Assembly: GCA_035690725.1 (NCBI GenBank)
Contig: DASSKF010000003.1
Location: 1-49,621 of the forward strand
DNA from: DASSKF01 sp035690725
Lineage (GTDB): Bacteria; Actinomycetota; Actinomycetes; Actinomycetales; Dermatophilaceae
DNA: 49,621 bases
Direction: 5' to 3'
The notes below the pieces were generated by a model that searched no databases, had not been told where the DNA came from, and saw nothing but the letters and a program-made list of their open reading frames with translations. This document shows, in pieces, positions 1 to 8,223 of the stretch (position 1 is the first letter of the stretch; each line of letters opens with the position of its first letter). Made by a program: the position numbers and the translations under genes.

Positions 1-5
1 TGACG

Positions 6-332
6 ATGAGCCAGACCACCAGCCAGCCCAACGTCGCGGACGTCGAGGAGGCGCTGCGCGACGTCGTGGACCCCGAGCTCGGCATCAACGTCGTCGACCT
101 CGGCCTCATCTACGGCGTCACCGTCGACCAGAACGCGCACGCGGTGATCGACATGACGCTCACCAGTGCCGCCTGCCCGCTGACCGACGTCATCGAGGAC
201 CAGTGCGCCCAGGCGCTCGAGGGGCTCGTCTCGAGCCACCGGATCAACTGGGTCTGGATGCCGCCGTGGGGCCCGGACAAGATCACCGACGACGGTCGCG
301 AGCAGCTGCGCGCGCTCGGCTTCAACATCTGA
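6..332 (+). CDS. MIP18/DUF59 iron-sulfur assembly factor (SufT-like)
   Basis: 108 aa, the usual size of a single-domain MIP18 (DUF59) protein. The family hallmarks are visible: DPELGINVVDLGLIY near residues 22-36 and a single conserved cysteine in the TSAACPL segment near residue 58. In other actinobacteria this gene sits last in the suf operon after sufU and helps maturation of Fe-S proteins in the cytosol. The TGA at bases 1-3 could be the stop of such an upstream gene, which lies off the window. The ATG at 6 would then follow by two bases, suggesting translational coupling. The family call is firm; the suf-operon context is inferred. Confidence 0.9.
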   Translation: MSQTTSQPNVADVEEALRDVVDPELGINVVDLGLIYGVTVDQNAHAVIDMTLTSAACPLTDVIEDQCAQALEGLVSSHRINWVWMPPWGPDKITDDGREQLRALGFNI

Positions 333-345
333 GTCGTCGGGCTCC

Positions 346-1071
346 GTGTCCCGTCGGCCCGACCGGACGGCGCCCGCACCGGCGAGGTCCGTCGACGTCG
401 ACCCGGGACGCCTCGGCCGCTGGGCCGCCGGCTTCGCCGGACGGCACGGCGGCCGTGCCGTCGGAGACGAGCCGGCACCGGGTGTGCTCCGGCTGACGGC
501 CGTCGACGGCTCCGTCGCCGTGCTCGAGCCGCTGTGCCCCGGTGCCCCGCCCACGGGTGTGGTCCTGCCCGAGGACGACCAGCCGACCGAGGGTGAGCCA
601 TGGGCCGAGGACGGGGAGTCCCGGCTCGACCTCGCCGCCCTGACCACCTGGGCGACGCCGCCGGCCCGGATCGGCCTGGTGCTCGTGCGCCGCGGCGGCT
701 ACGCCGTCGGTGTCGGTGAGGGCGACCGGCTGGCCGGGCACAAGACCGGCCGCCGCTACGTCCAGTCCCGCACCGCCGCGGGTGGGTGGTCGCAGCAGCG
801 CTTCGCCCGGCGGCGCGGCAACCAGGCGGCCGCCCTCACGGGAGCGGTCGCCGACGAGGCCGCCCGCGTCGTCCTCCCGGCCGCTCCCGCGGCCCTGGTC
901 GCCGGCGGGGACCGCCGGCTGGTCGCCGACGTGCTGGCCGACGACCGCTTGGCGCCGTGGGCCCAGCTGCCGCGGCGCGAGCTGTTCGACCTCCCCGACC
1001 CGCGTCTGGCCGTCCTGGAGCTGGCACTCCGTCGTGGCCGGGCGGTCCGGGTGCGGCTCACCGAGTCCTGA
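346..1071 (+). CDS. acVLRF1-type peptidyl-tRNA hydrolase (Vms1/eRF1-like)
   Basis: 241 aa with a GTG start 13 bases after the previous stop. The centre holds GGWSQQRFARRR followed by GNQ (about residues 145-160), the catalytic-loop signature of the actinobacterial Vms1-like release factor family, related to eukaryotic Vms1 and eRF1. Such proteins cleave nascent chains from tRNA, probably on stalled 50S complexes, in the cytosol. The first ~110 residues are acidic and proline-rich and poorly conserved; the release-factor fold occupies the rest. No ribosome-binding helix bundle is visible beyond the core. Family assignment rests on the loop and length; activity is inferred. Confidence 0.8.
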   Translation: MSRRPDRTAPAPARSVDVDPGRLGRWAAGFAGRHGGRAVGDEPAPGVLRLTAVDGSVAVLEPLCPGAPPTGVVLPEDDQPTEGEPWAEDGESRLDLAALTTWATPPARIGLVLVRRGGYAVGVGEGDRLAGHKTGRRYVQSRTAAGGWSQQRFARRRGNQAAALTGAVADEAARVVLPAAPAALVAGGDRRLVADVLADDRLAPWAQLPRRELFDLPDPRLAVLELALRRGRAVRVRLTES

Positions 1072-1098
1072 CGTCGCGTCTCGACGAGCCGATGGCGA

Positions 1099-1120
1099 CC
1101 GCCCCCGCACTGGTGGGCGG
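1099..1120. terminator. candidate bidirectional terminator hairpin
   Basis: Arms CCGCCC (1099-1104) and GGGCGG (1115-1120) form a 6-bp stem with a 10-nt loop in the 80-bp gap between two converging genes. There is no T-tract, as is common in high-GC actinobacteria. Weak evidence. Confidence 0.3.
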
Positions 1121-1151
1121 CCGCCATACCGCGCGGTGGGCGCCGTGCCGG

Positions 1152-2573
1152 TCAGGCGGGCACCGGCTCCTGGCTCGGGGCGGAGCCGGAGGAAGCAGCC
1201 GGCCCGGCGTGGTCGCCCGCCTGGGCGACGGCCTCGCGGAAGCCGCCGTCGCTGCGCGGGCCGTGGTAGATCGCCTCGTCGAGGATCCCCTCGCGCTTCG
1301 CGACGATCGTCGGCACGAGGGCCTGGCCCGCCACGTTGGTGGCGGTGCGGCCCATGTCGAGGATCGGGTCGATGGCGAGGAGCAGGCCGACGCCCTCCAA
1401 CGGGAGGCCGAGCGTGGACAGCGTCAGGGTGAGCATCACCACGGCGCCGGTGACGCCGGCCGTCGCGGCCGAGCCGAGCACCGAGACGAACGCGATGAGC
1501 ACGTAGTCCACGATGCCGAGGTGCAGCCCGAAGAACTGCGCCACGAAGATCGCGGACAGGGCCGGGTAGACCGCGGCGCAGCCGTCCATCTTGGTGGTGG
1601 AGCCGAAGGGCACGGCGAACGAGGCGTACTCGCGCGGGACGCCGAGGTTGCGTTCGGCGACCCACTCGGTCACCGGCATGGTGCCGACGGACGAGCGGGA
1701 GACGAACCCGAGCTGGATCGCCGGCCAGGCGCCGGTGAAGAACGTGCGCGGGGACAGGCCGTTGGCGCGGGCGATCGTCGGGTAGAGCACGAAGAGCACC
1801 ACGAGGAGCCCGAGGTAGACCGACACGACGAACACGCCGAGCGAGCCGAGGGCACCCCACCCGTAGGTCGCCACCGCGCGACCCAGCAGGCCGACGGTGC
1901 CGATCGGGGCGAGGCGAATGATCCACCACAGCACCTTCTGCACGACCTTGAGCGCCGAGCGGTTGACGGTGAGGAAGGGCTCGGCGGCCGCGCCGAGCTT
2001 GAGGGTCGCGATACCGACGGCGATGGCCACCACGAGGATCTGCAGGACGTTGAACGACACCGACACCTCGCCGGCGTCGACGGTCGCCTCCAGGCCGAGG
2101 ACGTTGCTGGGCACCAGTCCGGTGAGGAAGTCCAGCCAGGAGCCGGCGTGGTCGGGCCGCGCCGCCTGGGAGCGCTGCACGCTCGTGTGCAGTCCCGGGT
2201 TGGTCAGCAGCCCGATGACGATGCCGATCGTCACCGATGCCAGGGCGGTGACGGCGAACCAGAGCAGGGTGCGCCAGGCGAGGCGGGCGGCGTTGGTGAC
2301 CTCCCGCAGGTTCGCGATCGAGGCGACGATCGCGAGGAACACCAGGGGCGGGACGACTGCCTTGAGCAGGGTGACGAACGAGTCACCGATCGTCGACAGG
2401 GTCGTGGTCAGCCAGTTGGGGTCGGCCTCGGTGCCGCCCAGCTGGCGGGCGACGAGGCCGAGCAGCACGCCCAGCACGAGGCCGATGAGGATCTGCGTCC
2501 CGAAGGACAGGTGCAGCAGGCGCCGCCACGGCGACGGCGAGGACGCGCGCGAGGGCGCGGAGACAGTGGACAT
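1152..2573 (-). CDS. dicarboxylate/amino acid:cation symporter (DAACS family)
   Basis: 473 aa inner-membrane secondary transporter of the GltP/DctA/TcyP superfamily, with about eight helices plus two re-entrant hairpins. The hairpin-1 serine motif reads SRSSVGTMPVT. The TM7 motif reads TKMDGCA (K328, D330, C332) where most members have NMDGT, so two positions expected to build the Na+ site differ. Hairpin 2 (AATAGVTGA) and the TM8 segment DPILDMGRTATNVAGQA, which holds the substrate-binding Asp/Asn, are intact. The ATG at 2573 is chosen because GGAAAG lies about 9 nt upstream and the protein then starts just before TM1; a longer reading to 2699 would translate a palindrome. Substrate unknown: acidic amino acids, C4-dicarboxylates or cystine are candidates. 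Confidence 0.88.
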   Translation of the reverse strand: MSTVSAPSRASSPSPWRRLLHLSFGTQILIGLVLGVLLGLVARQLGGTEADPNWLTTTLSTIGDSFVTLLKAVVPPLVFLAIVASIANLREVTNAARLAWRTLLWFAVTALASVTIGIVIGLLTNPGLHTSVQRSQAARPDHAGSWLDFLTGLVPSNVLGLEATVDAGEVSVSFNVLQILVVAIAVGIATLKLGAAAEPFLTVNRSALKVVQKVLWWIIRLAPIGTVGLLGRAVATYGWGALGSLGVFVVSVYLGLLVVLFVLYPTIARANGLSPRTFFTGAWPAIQLGFVSRSSVGTMPVTEWVAERNLGVPREYASFAVPFGSTTKMDGCAAVYPALSAIFVAQFFGLHLGIVDYVLIAFVSVLGSAATAGVTGAVVMLTLTLSTLGLPLEGVGLLLAIDPILDMGRTATNVAGQALVPTIVAKREGILDEAIYHGPRSDGGFREAVAQAGDHAGPAASSGSAPSQEPVPA

Positions 2574-2673
2574 GGGTGATCGCTTTCCGGAGCGGGACGC
2601 GGTGCAGTGCCGCGTCGACGAATCGGGGGAGGGGAGCCTGAGGGTGGTGCGCTCAGCGCGGACAGCAGGCGCT

Positions 2674-2702
2674 GGCGTGACGTCGCAGGTCGACGTCACG
2701 CC
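2674..2702. promoter_or_regulatory. perfect 12-bp inverted repeat upstream of symporter
   Basis: The arms GGCGTGACGTCG (2674-2685) and CGACGTCACGCC (2691-2702) are exact reverse complements around a 5-nt spacer. They lie about 100 bp upstream of the symporter start in the 229-bp gap shared with the metallopeptidase 3' end. This could be a dimeric repressor operator or a stable hairpin in the 5' leader. It lies upstream of the start of a coding strand, so a terminator is less likely. Confidence 0.6.
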
Positions 2703-2802
2703 GCCTGGTCAGGGCCCATGGATTCGTCATCGTGATGCACACGGTAACACCGGGTTGGGGTGTGGCGTCCTGCCGTCGCGGTGCGGCGCCCACCGGTGGT
2801 GA

Positions 2803-3714
2803 TCAGGCGCCGAGGTTCCCGGCGGAGAAGGTGTCGCACTGGTTCAGGTCCCCCGTGCGGTAGCCCACCAGGAACCAGTGCTGCCGCTCCCGGCTCGACC
2901 CGTGCGTCCAGGTCTCCGGCGTCACCCGGCCCTGCACGCGTCGCTGGATCCGGTCGTCGCCGACGGCCGCCGCCGCCGAGAGGGCCGAGTCGATGTCCTG
3001 TCGGGTGAGCGGCTCGAGCAGCCGGTTCCCTTGCGCGTCAGTGGTGTTCGTGGCGTGGTCCGCCCACACGCCGGCAAGGCAGTCGGCCATCAGCTCGGTG
3101 CGCACGGACGCGCTCTGCGCACCCTGGGGATCCTGCTGGGCGCGGTCGAGGAGGCCGAGGAGGTCCTGGACGTGGTGCCCGTACTCGTGTGCCACGACAT
3201 ACTCCTGGGCGAGCGCGCCGCTGTCGGCGCCGAACCGCGAGGTGAGCTCGCTGAAGAACGACGCGTCGATGTAGACCCTGCCGTCCAGCGGGCAGTAGAA
3301 CGGCCCGACCTGGTTGGACGCGGTGCCGCACGCGGACTGGGTGGCCCCGGAGTAGAGGACCGTCTTGGCGGGGGAGTACTGCACGCCGTACTGCGGGAGG
3401 GCCCGGTCCCAGTAGTCCTGAACGCTGTTGACCGTGCCGATGACCCGGCACTCGACGTCCCGGTTGGCGTCCGCGCCCGTCCGGCAGCGGGAGAAGTCCT
3501 GGGACTGCGCCGGCTGCTGCTCGCTCCCGGCCGCCTGCTGCCCCTGGGCGCCGGCGCCGTCGTCGGTCGGACCGAGGAACGCGAAGACGAGGTAGATGAG
3601 CAGGCCGATGATGCCGCCACCGCCGCCGATCGCCAGACCGCCGCGGCGGAACCCCCCGCCGCCGCCCCCCTCGACCTGGGAGGTGTCCAGATTGGCGTCG
3701 TCGTTGAAGCTCAC
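2803..3714 (-). CDS. YpfJ/KPN_02809-family neutral zinc metallopeptidase
   Basis: 303 aa. A short cytosolic start (VSFNDDANLDTSQVE) and a glycine-rich linker precede one transmembrane helix (about residues 27-47). A Ser/Gln/Ala linker then leads to an extracytoplasmic metallopeptidase domain. The zinc motif HEYGHH is clear, with the downstream glutamate in RTELMADCLAG. Four or more cysteines (CRTG, CRVIG, CGTA, CPLDG) suggest disulfides outside the cell. The family consensus begins (M)xFNDDAxLDTSQV, which fixes the GTG at 3714; a TAGTCT box lies 8 nt before it, consistent with a leaderless mRNA. The substrate is unknown for the family. Confidence 0.85.
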   Translation of the reverse strand: MSFNDDANLDTSQVEGGGGGGFRRGGLAIGGGGGIIGLLIYLVFAFLGPTDDGAGAQGQQAAGSEQQPAQSQDFSRCRTGADANRDVECRVIGTVNSVQDYWDRALPQYGVQYSPAKTVLYSGATQSACGTASNQVGPFYCPLDGRVYIDASFFSELTSRFGADSGALAQEYVVAHEYGHHVQDLLGLLDRAQQDPQGAQSASVRTELMADCLAGVWADHATNTTDAQGNRLLEPLTRQDIDSALSAAAAVGDDRIQRRVQGRVTPETWTHGSSRERQHWFLVGYRTGDLNQCDTFSAGNLGA

Positions 3715-3721
3715 GAACTCG

Positions 3722-3728
3722 TAGACTA
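3722..3728. promoter_or_regulatory. shared -10 element for divergent genes
   Basis: TAGACTA reads as TAGACT on the + strand (towards the ABC-F gene, about 57 nt of leader) and TAGTCT on the - strand (8 nt before the metallopeptidase GTG). One 7-bp box may serve both directions. No good -35 is visible for either. Confidence 0.45.
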
Positions 3729-3790
3729 GGTCCGATTCCCCCGTCCCGGCGTCCTGGCGCGCCCCCGACCGTTCCGAAGGAGCCCTCGTC

Positions 3791-5389
3791 ATGATCGCCG
3801 CGACCGGGATCGAGCTGCGCGCGGGGTCACGGCTCCTTCTCGAGGATGCGACGTTCCGGGTGAACGCCGGCGACCGGATCGGGCTGGTGGGTCGCAACGG
3901 CGCCGGGAAGACCACGCTCACCAAGGTGCTCGCCGGGGTCGGCGTGCCGGCCGACGGCTCGGTGACGCGCAGCGGCGAGGTGGGCTACCTGCCCCAGGAC
4001 CCGCGCACCGGCGACCTGGAGGTCGTCGCGCGCGACCGGATCCTGTCGGCCCGCGGCCTCGACAGCGTCCTGCGCGACCTGCGGGCCACGGAGGGGGTGA
4101 TGGCCAGCGTCGACGACGAGACCCGCGAGAAGGCGATGAGCCGGTATGCCCGGCTGGAGACCGAGTTCACGGCTCGCGGTGGCTACGCGGCCGAGTCCGA
4201 GGCCGCCGCGATCGCCTCGAGCCTCGGGCTGCCGGACCGGGTCCTGGAGCAGCCGCTGCTGACCCTCAGCGGTGGACAGCGGCGCCGGGTCGAGCTGTCC
4301 CGGATCCTCTTCTCCGGGGCCGAGACCCTGCTCCTCGACGAGCCGACGAACCACCTGGACGCCGACTCGATCATCTGGCTGCGGGAGCGGCTGCGGGCCT
4401 ACCAGGGCGGCCTCATCGTCATCAGCCACGACGTCGAGCTGCTCGAGACGGTCGTCAACAAGGTGTTCCACCTGGACGCGAACCGGGCCGAGCTGGACCA
4501 GTACAGCCTGGGCTGGAAGGCCTATCTGACCCAGCGGGAGTCCGACGAGCGGCGGCGCCGGCGGGAGCGGCTCAATGCCGAGAAGAAGGCCGGCGCCCTG
4601 ATGGCGCAGGCGGACAAGATGCGCGCGAAGGCCACCAAGGCGGTCGCCGCCCAGAACATGGCCCGGCGGGCCGAACGACTGCTCGCCGGCGTCGAGGGCG
4701 AGCGGGTCCGGGACAAGGTGGCGCGACTGCGCTTCCCCGCACCCTCGCCGTGCGGGCGCACCCCGTTGTCCGCCGACGGGCTGTCCCGCTCCTACGGGTC
4801 GCTCGAGATCTTCACCGACGTCGACCTGGCCATCGACCGCGGCTCGCGCGTGGTCGTGCTCGGGCTCAACGGCGCCGGCAAGACGACGCTGCTGCGGATC
4901 CTCGCCGGGCTGGACGACCCGGACACCGGCGCAGTGAAGCAGGGACACGGACTGAGGCTGGGCTACTACGCGCAGGAGCACGAGAACCTCGACGTGAGCC
5001 GGACGGTACTGGAGAACATGAAGCACGCCGCGCCGGAGCTGAACGAGACGGACACCCGCAAGGTCCTCGGGTCCTTCCTGTTCAGCGGCGACGACGTCAA
5101 CAAGCCGGCCGGTGTGCTCTCCGGCGGCGAGAAGACCCGGCTGTCGCTCGCGCTGCTCGTCGTCTCCTCCGCCAACGTCCTGCTGCTGGATGAGCCGACC
5201 AACAACCTCGACCCGGCCTCGCGGGAGGAGATCCTCGGCGCGCTGCGCACCTACGAGGGGGCGGTCGTGCTCGTCAGCCACGACGAGGGGGCGGTCGAGG
5301 CGCTCGAACCCGAGCGCGTGCTGCTGCTCCCCGACGGCGTGGAGGACCACTGGAACGGCGACTACCAGGAGCTCGTGGCCCTTGCCTGA
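3791..5389 (+). CDS. ABC-F family ATP-binding protein
   Basis: 532 aa soluble protein with two ABC domains and no membrane segment. Domain 1 has Walker A GRNGAGKTT (about residue 35), signature LSGGQRRR and Walker B TLLLDEPTNHLD. Domain 2 has Walker A GLNGAGKTT, signature LSGGEKTR and VLLLDEPTNNLD. The linker between them (about residues 235-310) is rich in Lys/Arg with a coiled-coil look, as in ribosome-acting ABC-F proteins. Good RBS GAAGGAG sits 9 nt upstream of the ATG. ABC-F proteins bind the ribosomal E site and alter translation or antibiotic binding; which subgroup this is cannot be told by eye. In Mycobacterium an ABC-F gene is likewise beside a crotonase gene (Rv1473/echA12). Confidence 0.92.
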   Translation: MIAATGIELRAGSRLLLEDATFRVNAGDRIGLVGRNGAGKTTLTKVLAGVGVPADGSVTRSGEVGYLPQDPRTGDLEVVARDRILSARGLDSVLRDLRATEGVMASVDDETREKAMSRYARLETEFTARGGYAAESEAAAIASSLGLPDRVLEQPLLTLSGGQRRRVELSRILFSGAETLLLDEPTNHLDADSIIWLRERLRAYQGGLIVISHDVELLETVVNKVFHLDANRAELDQYSLGWKAYLTQRESDERRRRRERLNAEKKAGALMAQADKMRAKATKAVAAQNMARRAERLLAGVEGERVRDKVARLRFPAPSPCGRTPLSADGLSRSYGSLEIFTDVDLAIDRGSRVVVLGLNGAGKTTLLRILAGLDDPDTGAVKQGHGLRLGYYAQEHENLDVSRTVLENMKHAAPELNETDTRKVLGSFLFSGDDVNKPAGVLSGGEKTRLSLALLVVSSANVLLLDEPTNNLDPASREEILGALRTYEGAVVLVSHDEGAVEALEPERVLLLPDGVEDHWNGDYQELVALA

Positions 5390-6215
5390 CGACCCGCTGC
5401 CGGACGACCCTCTGCCTGACGACACTCTGCCGGACGACAGCCGGCCCGCGCAGGGGCTGCACCCGGCTCTGACCACCTCGCGGACGGGGCCGGTGCTCAC
5501 GGTGTCGCTCGTCGACCCGGCCCACCACAACCCGCAGACGCCGAGCCTGTGGGCGGCCCTGGAGCTGGCCGCCCGGCAGGTCGACGACGGGGTCCGGATC
5601 GTCCTGCTGCGGGCCGAGGGCCCGTCGTTCTCCGCCGGGCTGGACCGCCGGCTGTTCACCCCCGGGGGCATCGAGGGGGAGCGGTCCCTCGTGGACCTGA
5701 CCACGCTGCCCACCGAGCAGATCGAGGACGAGATCGCCGGCTTCCAGCGGGCGTTCGCCGTCTGGTCGGAGGTGCCGGCGATCGTGGTCGCCGCCGTGCA
5801 GGGGCACGCCATCGGTGCCGGCTTCCAGCTCGCGCTCGCCGCGGACCTGCGGGTGGTCGCCGAGGACGTGGGCTTCGCGATGCGCGAGCCGAGCCTCGGA
5901 CTGGTGCCGGACCTGGGTGGGACGGCACGGCTGGTGCGGCTGGTCGGCGAGGCGCGCGCCCTGGAGATCTGCGCGACCGGCCGGGTGGTCGGCGCCGCGG
6001 AGGCGGTGGCGATCGGCCTGGCCCAGGCGGCGGTGCCGGTGGCCGAGCTCGACGGCGCGGCACGCGACCTGGCTGCCGCCGTCCTGGAGGCGCCGGAGGC
6101 CGCCATCCGGGAGCTGAAGCCCCTGCTGCGGCGGGCGCTGGACGGCTCCGAGGAGGACCAGCGGCAACGGGAGCGGGCGGCGCAGGCCCGGCTGCTGCGT
6201 CGCGCGGCACGCTGA
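5382..6215 (+). CDS. enoyl-CoA hydratase/isomerase (crotonase) family protein
   Basis: 277 aa from the TTG at 5382, which overlaps the ABC-F stop by 8 bases and has AGGAG 10 nt upstream, so the two are probably translationally coupled. No ATG is available at the N-terminus; an internal GTG at 5493 would start inside the first beta strand. Crotonase features: FSAGLDRRLF (CoA/oxyanion loop 1), GHAIGAGFQLALAADLR (oxyanion loop 2) and EPSLGLVPDLGGTARL with the first catalytic glutamate. The substrate is not evident. The N-terminus carries four PDD(x)L pentapeptide repeats, absent from typical crotonases and probably disordered. Confidence 0.87.
   Translation: MPDDPLPDDPLPDDTLPDDSRPAQGLHPALTTSRTGPVLTVSLVDPAHHNPQTPSLWAALELAARQVDDGVRIVLLRAEGPSFSAGLDRRLFTPGGIEGERSLVDLTTLPTEQIEDEIAGFQRAFAVWSEVPAIVVAAVQGHAIGAGFQLALAADLRVVAEDVGFAMREPSLGLVPDLGGTARLVRLVGEARALEICATGRVVGAAEAVAIGLAQAAVPVAELDGAARDLAAAVLEAPEAAIRELKPLLRRALDGSEEDQRQRERAAQARLLRRAAR
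5385..5438 (+). repeat. 15-bp tandem repeat at crotonase N-terminus
   Basis: Three full 15-bp units (5385-5399, 5400-5414, 5415-5429) and a partial fourth encode PDDPL, PDDPL, PDDTL and PDDS. Unit 1 contains the TGA stop of the upstream ABC-F gene in another frame. Units differ by a few third-position changes. Confidence 0.85.
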
Positions 6216-6237
6216 GCGGAAGGATCTTCGCGCCTGC

Positions 6238-6263
6238 GCTGTTGTCCTGCCTACGGACACAGC
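6238..6263. other. imperfect inverted repeat upstream of ABC exporter
   Basis: Arms GCTGTTGTCC (6238-6247) and GGACACAGC (6255-6263) pair over 9 bp with one bulged base around a 7-nt loop. It lies in the 81-bp gap before the ABC exporter and could be an operator, a leader hairpin, or a terminator of the crotonase transcript. Confidence 0.35.
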
Positions 6264-6296
6264 AGGAGACGGCGACCACACCCGGAGGGCCCACGC

Positions 6297-8216
6297 ATGT
6301 CGATGAACGGCTGGCACATGATGCGGTCGATGAGCCGCGACCAGTCGGTCAGGGACCGGCGGCTGGCTCCCGGGACCGTCAGCCGGGTCCTCGGCTACGC
6401 CACGCCCTACAAGCGGTGGATCGTCGTGTTCCTCGGCCTCGTCATCATCGCCGCCGGCCTGGGCGTCGTCCCGGCGCTGCTGCTCGGCCGGATCATCGAC
6501 CACGGCGTGATCCCCGGCGACGTGAGCATCGTCGTCTGGTTGTCGCTCGTCACCGCCGGGGTGGCGCTGCTCGACGCGCTCGTCACGCTCGCGCAGCGGT
6601 GGCTGTCCTCCCGAATCGGTGAAGGGCTCATCTACGACCTGCGAACCGAGGTCTTCGGCCACGTGCTCCGCCAGCCGATCGCCTTCTTCACCCGCACCCA
6701 GACCGGCTCGCTCGTCAGCCGGCTGAACAACGACGTGATCGGCGCCCAGCAGGCGTTCACCTCGACCCTGTCGGGGACCGTGAGCAACGTCGTCTCCCTC
6801 GTCTTCATCATCGTGGCGATGATGTCGAAGTCGTGGCAGCTGACCCTGGCCTCGCTCGCGCTGCTGCCGTTCTTCCTCGTCCCCGCGCGCTACATGGGAC
6901 GCCGGCTCGCCGCGCTGTCGCACGAGTCGATGAACCTCAACGCCGAGCTCGGCAGCCAGATGACCGAGCGGTTCAACGTGGCGGGCGCGCTGCTCGTCAA
7001 GCTCTTCGGCCGGCCCGCGAGCGAGGACGAGGAGTATGCCCGGCGGGCCGGGAACGTGCGGGACGTGGGCGTCCGCATCGCCATGAACCGCAGCGTGTTC
7101 ATGGTCGGCCTGACACTGGTGGCCTCGCTGGCCACGGCCCTCGTCTACGGCCTCGGCGGCGCCATGGCCATCCACCAGGCGCTCACCGTCGGTGACCTGC
7201 TCGCGCTCGCGACCCTGCTGGCACGGCTCTACGGCCCGCTCACCGCGCTGTCGAACGTGCGGGTGGACGTGATGACCGCCCTGGTCTCCTTCGAGCGGGT
7301 CTTCGAGGTGCTGGACCTGCAGCCGCTGGTGCGCGAGGCGGACGACCCGCGACAGCTGCGGCGGGCACCCCTGTCGATCGACTTCGACGACGTGCAGTTC
7401 GCCTACCCCGCGGCCGAGGACGTCTCGCTCGAGTCACTGGAGCTGGTGTCCGTCTCGGACCGGCACGGTGGCGGCCCGGTCCTCAACGACGTCTCGTTCC
7501 ACGTCGAGCCCGGACAGCTGGTCGCGCTCGTCGGACCGAGCGGCGCCGGCAAGACGACGATCACCAACCTCGCGGCACGGCTCTACGACCCGACGGCCGG
7601 CACCGTGCGTCTCGACGGGGTCGACCTGCGCGAGGCACAGCTGACCTCCCTGCACGACACGATCGGCGTGGTGACCCAGGAGGCGCACCTCTTCCACGAC
7701 ACCATCCGTGCCAACCTGGCCTACGCGCGTCCGGACGCCACCGAGCAGCAGATGACCGAGGCGCTGCGTGCCGCCCGGATCTGGGACCTGGTGGAGCGGC
7801 TCCCGGAGCGTCTCGACACCGTCGTGGGCGACCGGGGGCACCGCCTCTCCGGTGGGGAGAAGCAGCGCCTGGCGATCGCCCGCCTGCTGCTCAAGGGGCC
7901 GGGCGTGATCGTCCTCGACGAGGCCACCGCGCACCTCGACAGCGAGTCCGAGGCAGCCGTGCAGCGCGCGCTCGAGACCGCGCTCTCCGGCCGCACCGCC
8001 CTGGTCATCGCGCACCGGCTGTCGACCATCCGCGGCGCGGACCTCATCCTCGTCGTCGACGACGGCCGGATCGTGCAACGTGGCAGCCACCGCGAGCTGC
8101 TCGCCGAGGGTGGGCTCTACGCCGACCTCTACCGGACGCAGTTCGCCGATGACACGAGTGAGCGCGGCGAGGACCACGCTGATCCGGCGCAGGTGCCGGT
8201 GGCCGCCGACGCCTGA
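6297..8216 (+). CDS. ABC exporter, fused membrane and ATPase domains
   Basis: 639 aa half-transporter of the type IV (MdlB/MsbA-like) class. A short basic N-terminus is followed by six predicted helices (about residues 38-320). The C-terminal ATPase has Walker A GPSGAGKT at 413-420, Q-loop VTQEAHLF, signature RLSGGEKQRL, Walker B VIVLDEATAHLD and H-loop IAHRLST. All catalytic residues are present, so one homodimer could suffice. An extra acidic segment (AAEDVSLESLELVSVSDRHGG) interrupts the start of the ATPase domain. The start has CCGGAGGG upstream; a second in-frame ATG follows two codons later. Substrate unknown: lipids, peptides or drugs. Confidence 0.92.
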   Translation: MSMNGWHMMRSMSRDQSVRDRRLAPGTVSRVLGYATPYKRWIVVFLGLVIIAAGLGVVPALLLGRIIDHGVIPGDVSIVVWLSLVTAGVALLDALVTLAQRWLSSRIGEGLIYDLRTEVFGHVLRQPIAFFTRTQTGSLVSRLNNDVIGAQQAFTSTLSGTVSNVVSLVFIIVAMMSKSWQLTLASLALLPFFLVPARYMGRRLAALSHESMNLNAELGSQMTERFNVAGALLVKLFGRPASEDEEYARRAGNVRDVGVRIAMNRSVFMVGLTLVASLATALVYGLGGAMAIHQALTVGDLLALATLLARLYGPLTALSNVRVDVMTALVSFERVFEVLDLQPLVREADDPRQLRRAPLSIDFDDVQFAYPAAEDVSLESLELVSVSDRHGGGPVLNDVSFHVEPGQLVALVGPSGAGKTTITNLAARLYDPTAGTVRLDGVDLREAQLTSLHDTIGVVTQEAHLFHDTIRANLAYARPDATEQQMTEALRAARIWDLVERLPERLDTVVGDRGHRLSGGEKQRLAIARLLLKGPGVIVLDEATAHLDSESEAAVQRALETALSGRTALVIAHRLSTIRGADLILVVDDGRIVQRGSHRELLAEGGLYADLYRTQFADDTSERGEDHADPAQVPVAADA

Positions 8217-8223
8217 GCCGGCG

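Noticed and set aside
2574..2699. Longer symporter reading starting at 2699
   Set aside because: The extra 42 residues are not transporter-like and would translate part of the 12-bp-arm palindrome; the ATG at 2573 has an RBS.
5274..7175. Long open frame on the - strand opposite the ABC genes (over 600 codons)
   Set aside because: In ~72% GC DNA the antisense frames of real genes stay open by chance. The product is Arg/Pro/Gly/His-rich with no recognisable domain, while the + strand genes are clear.
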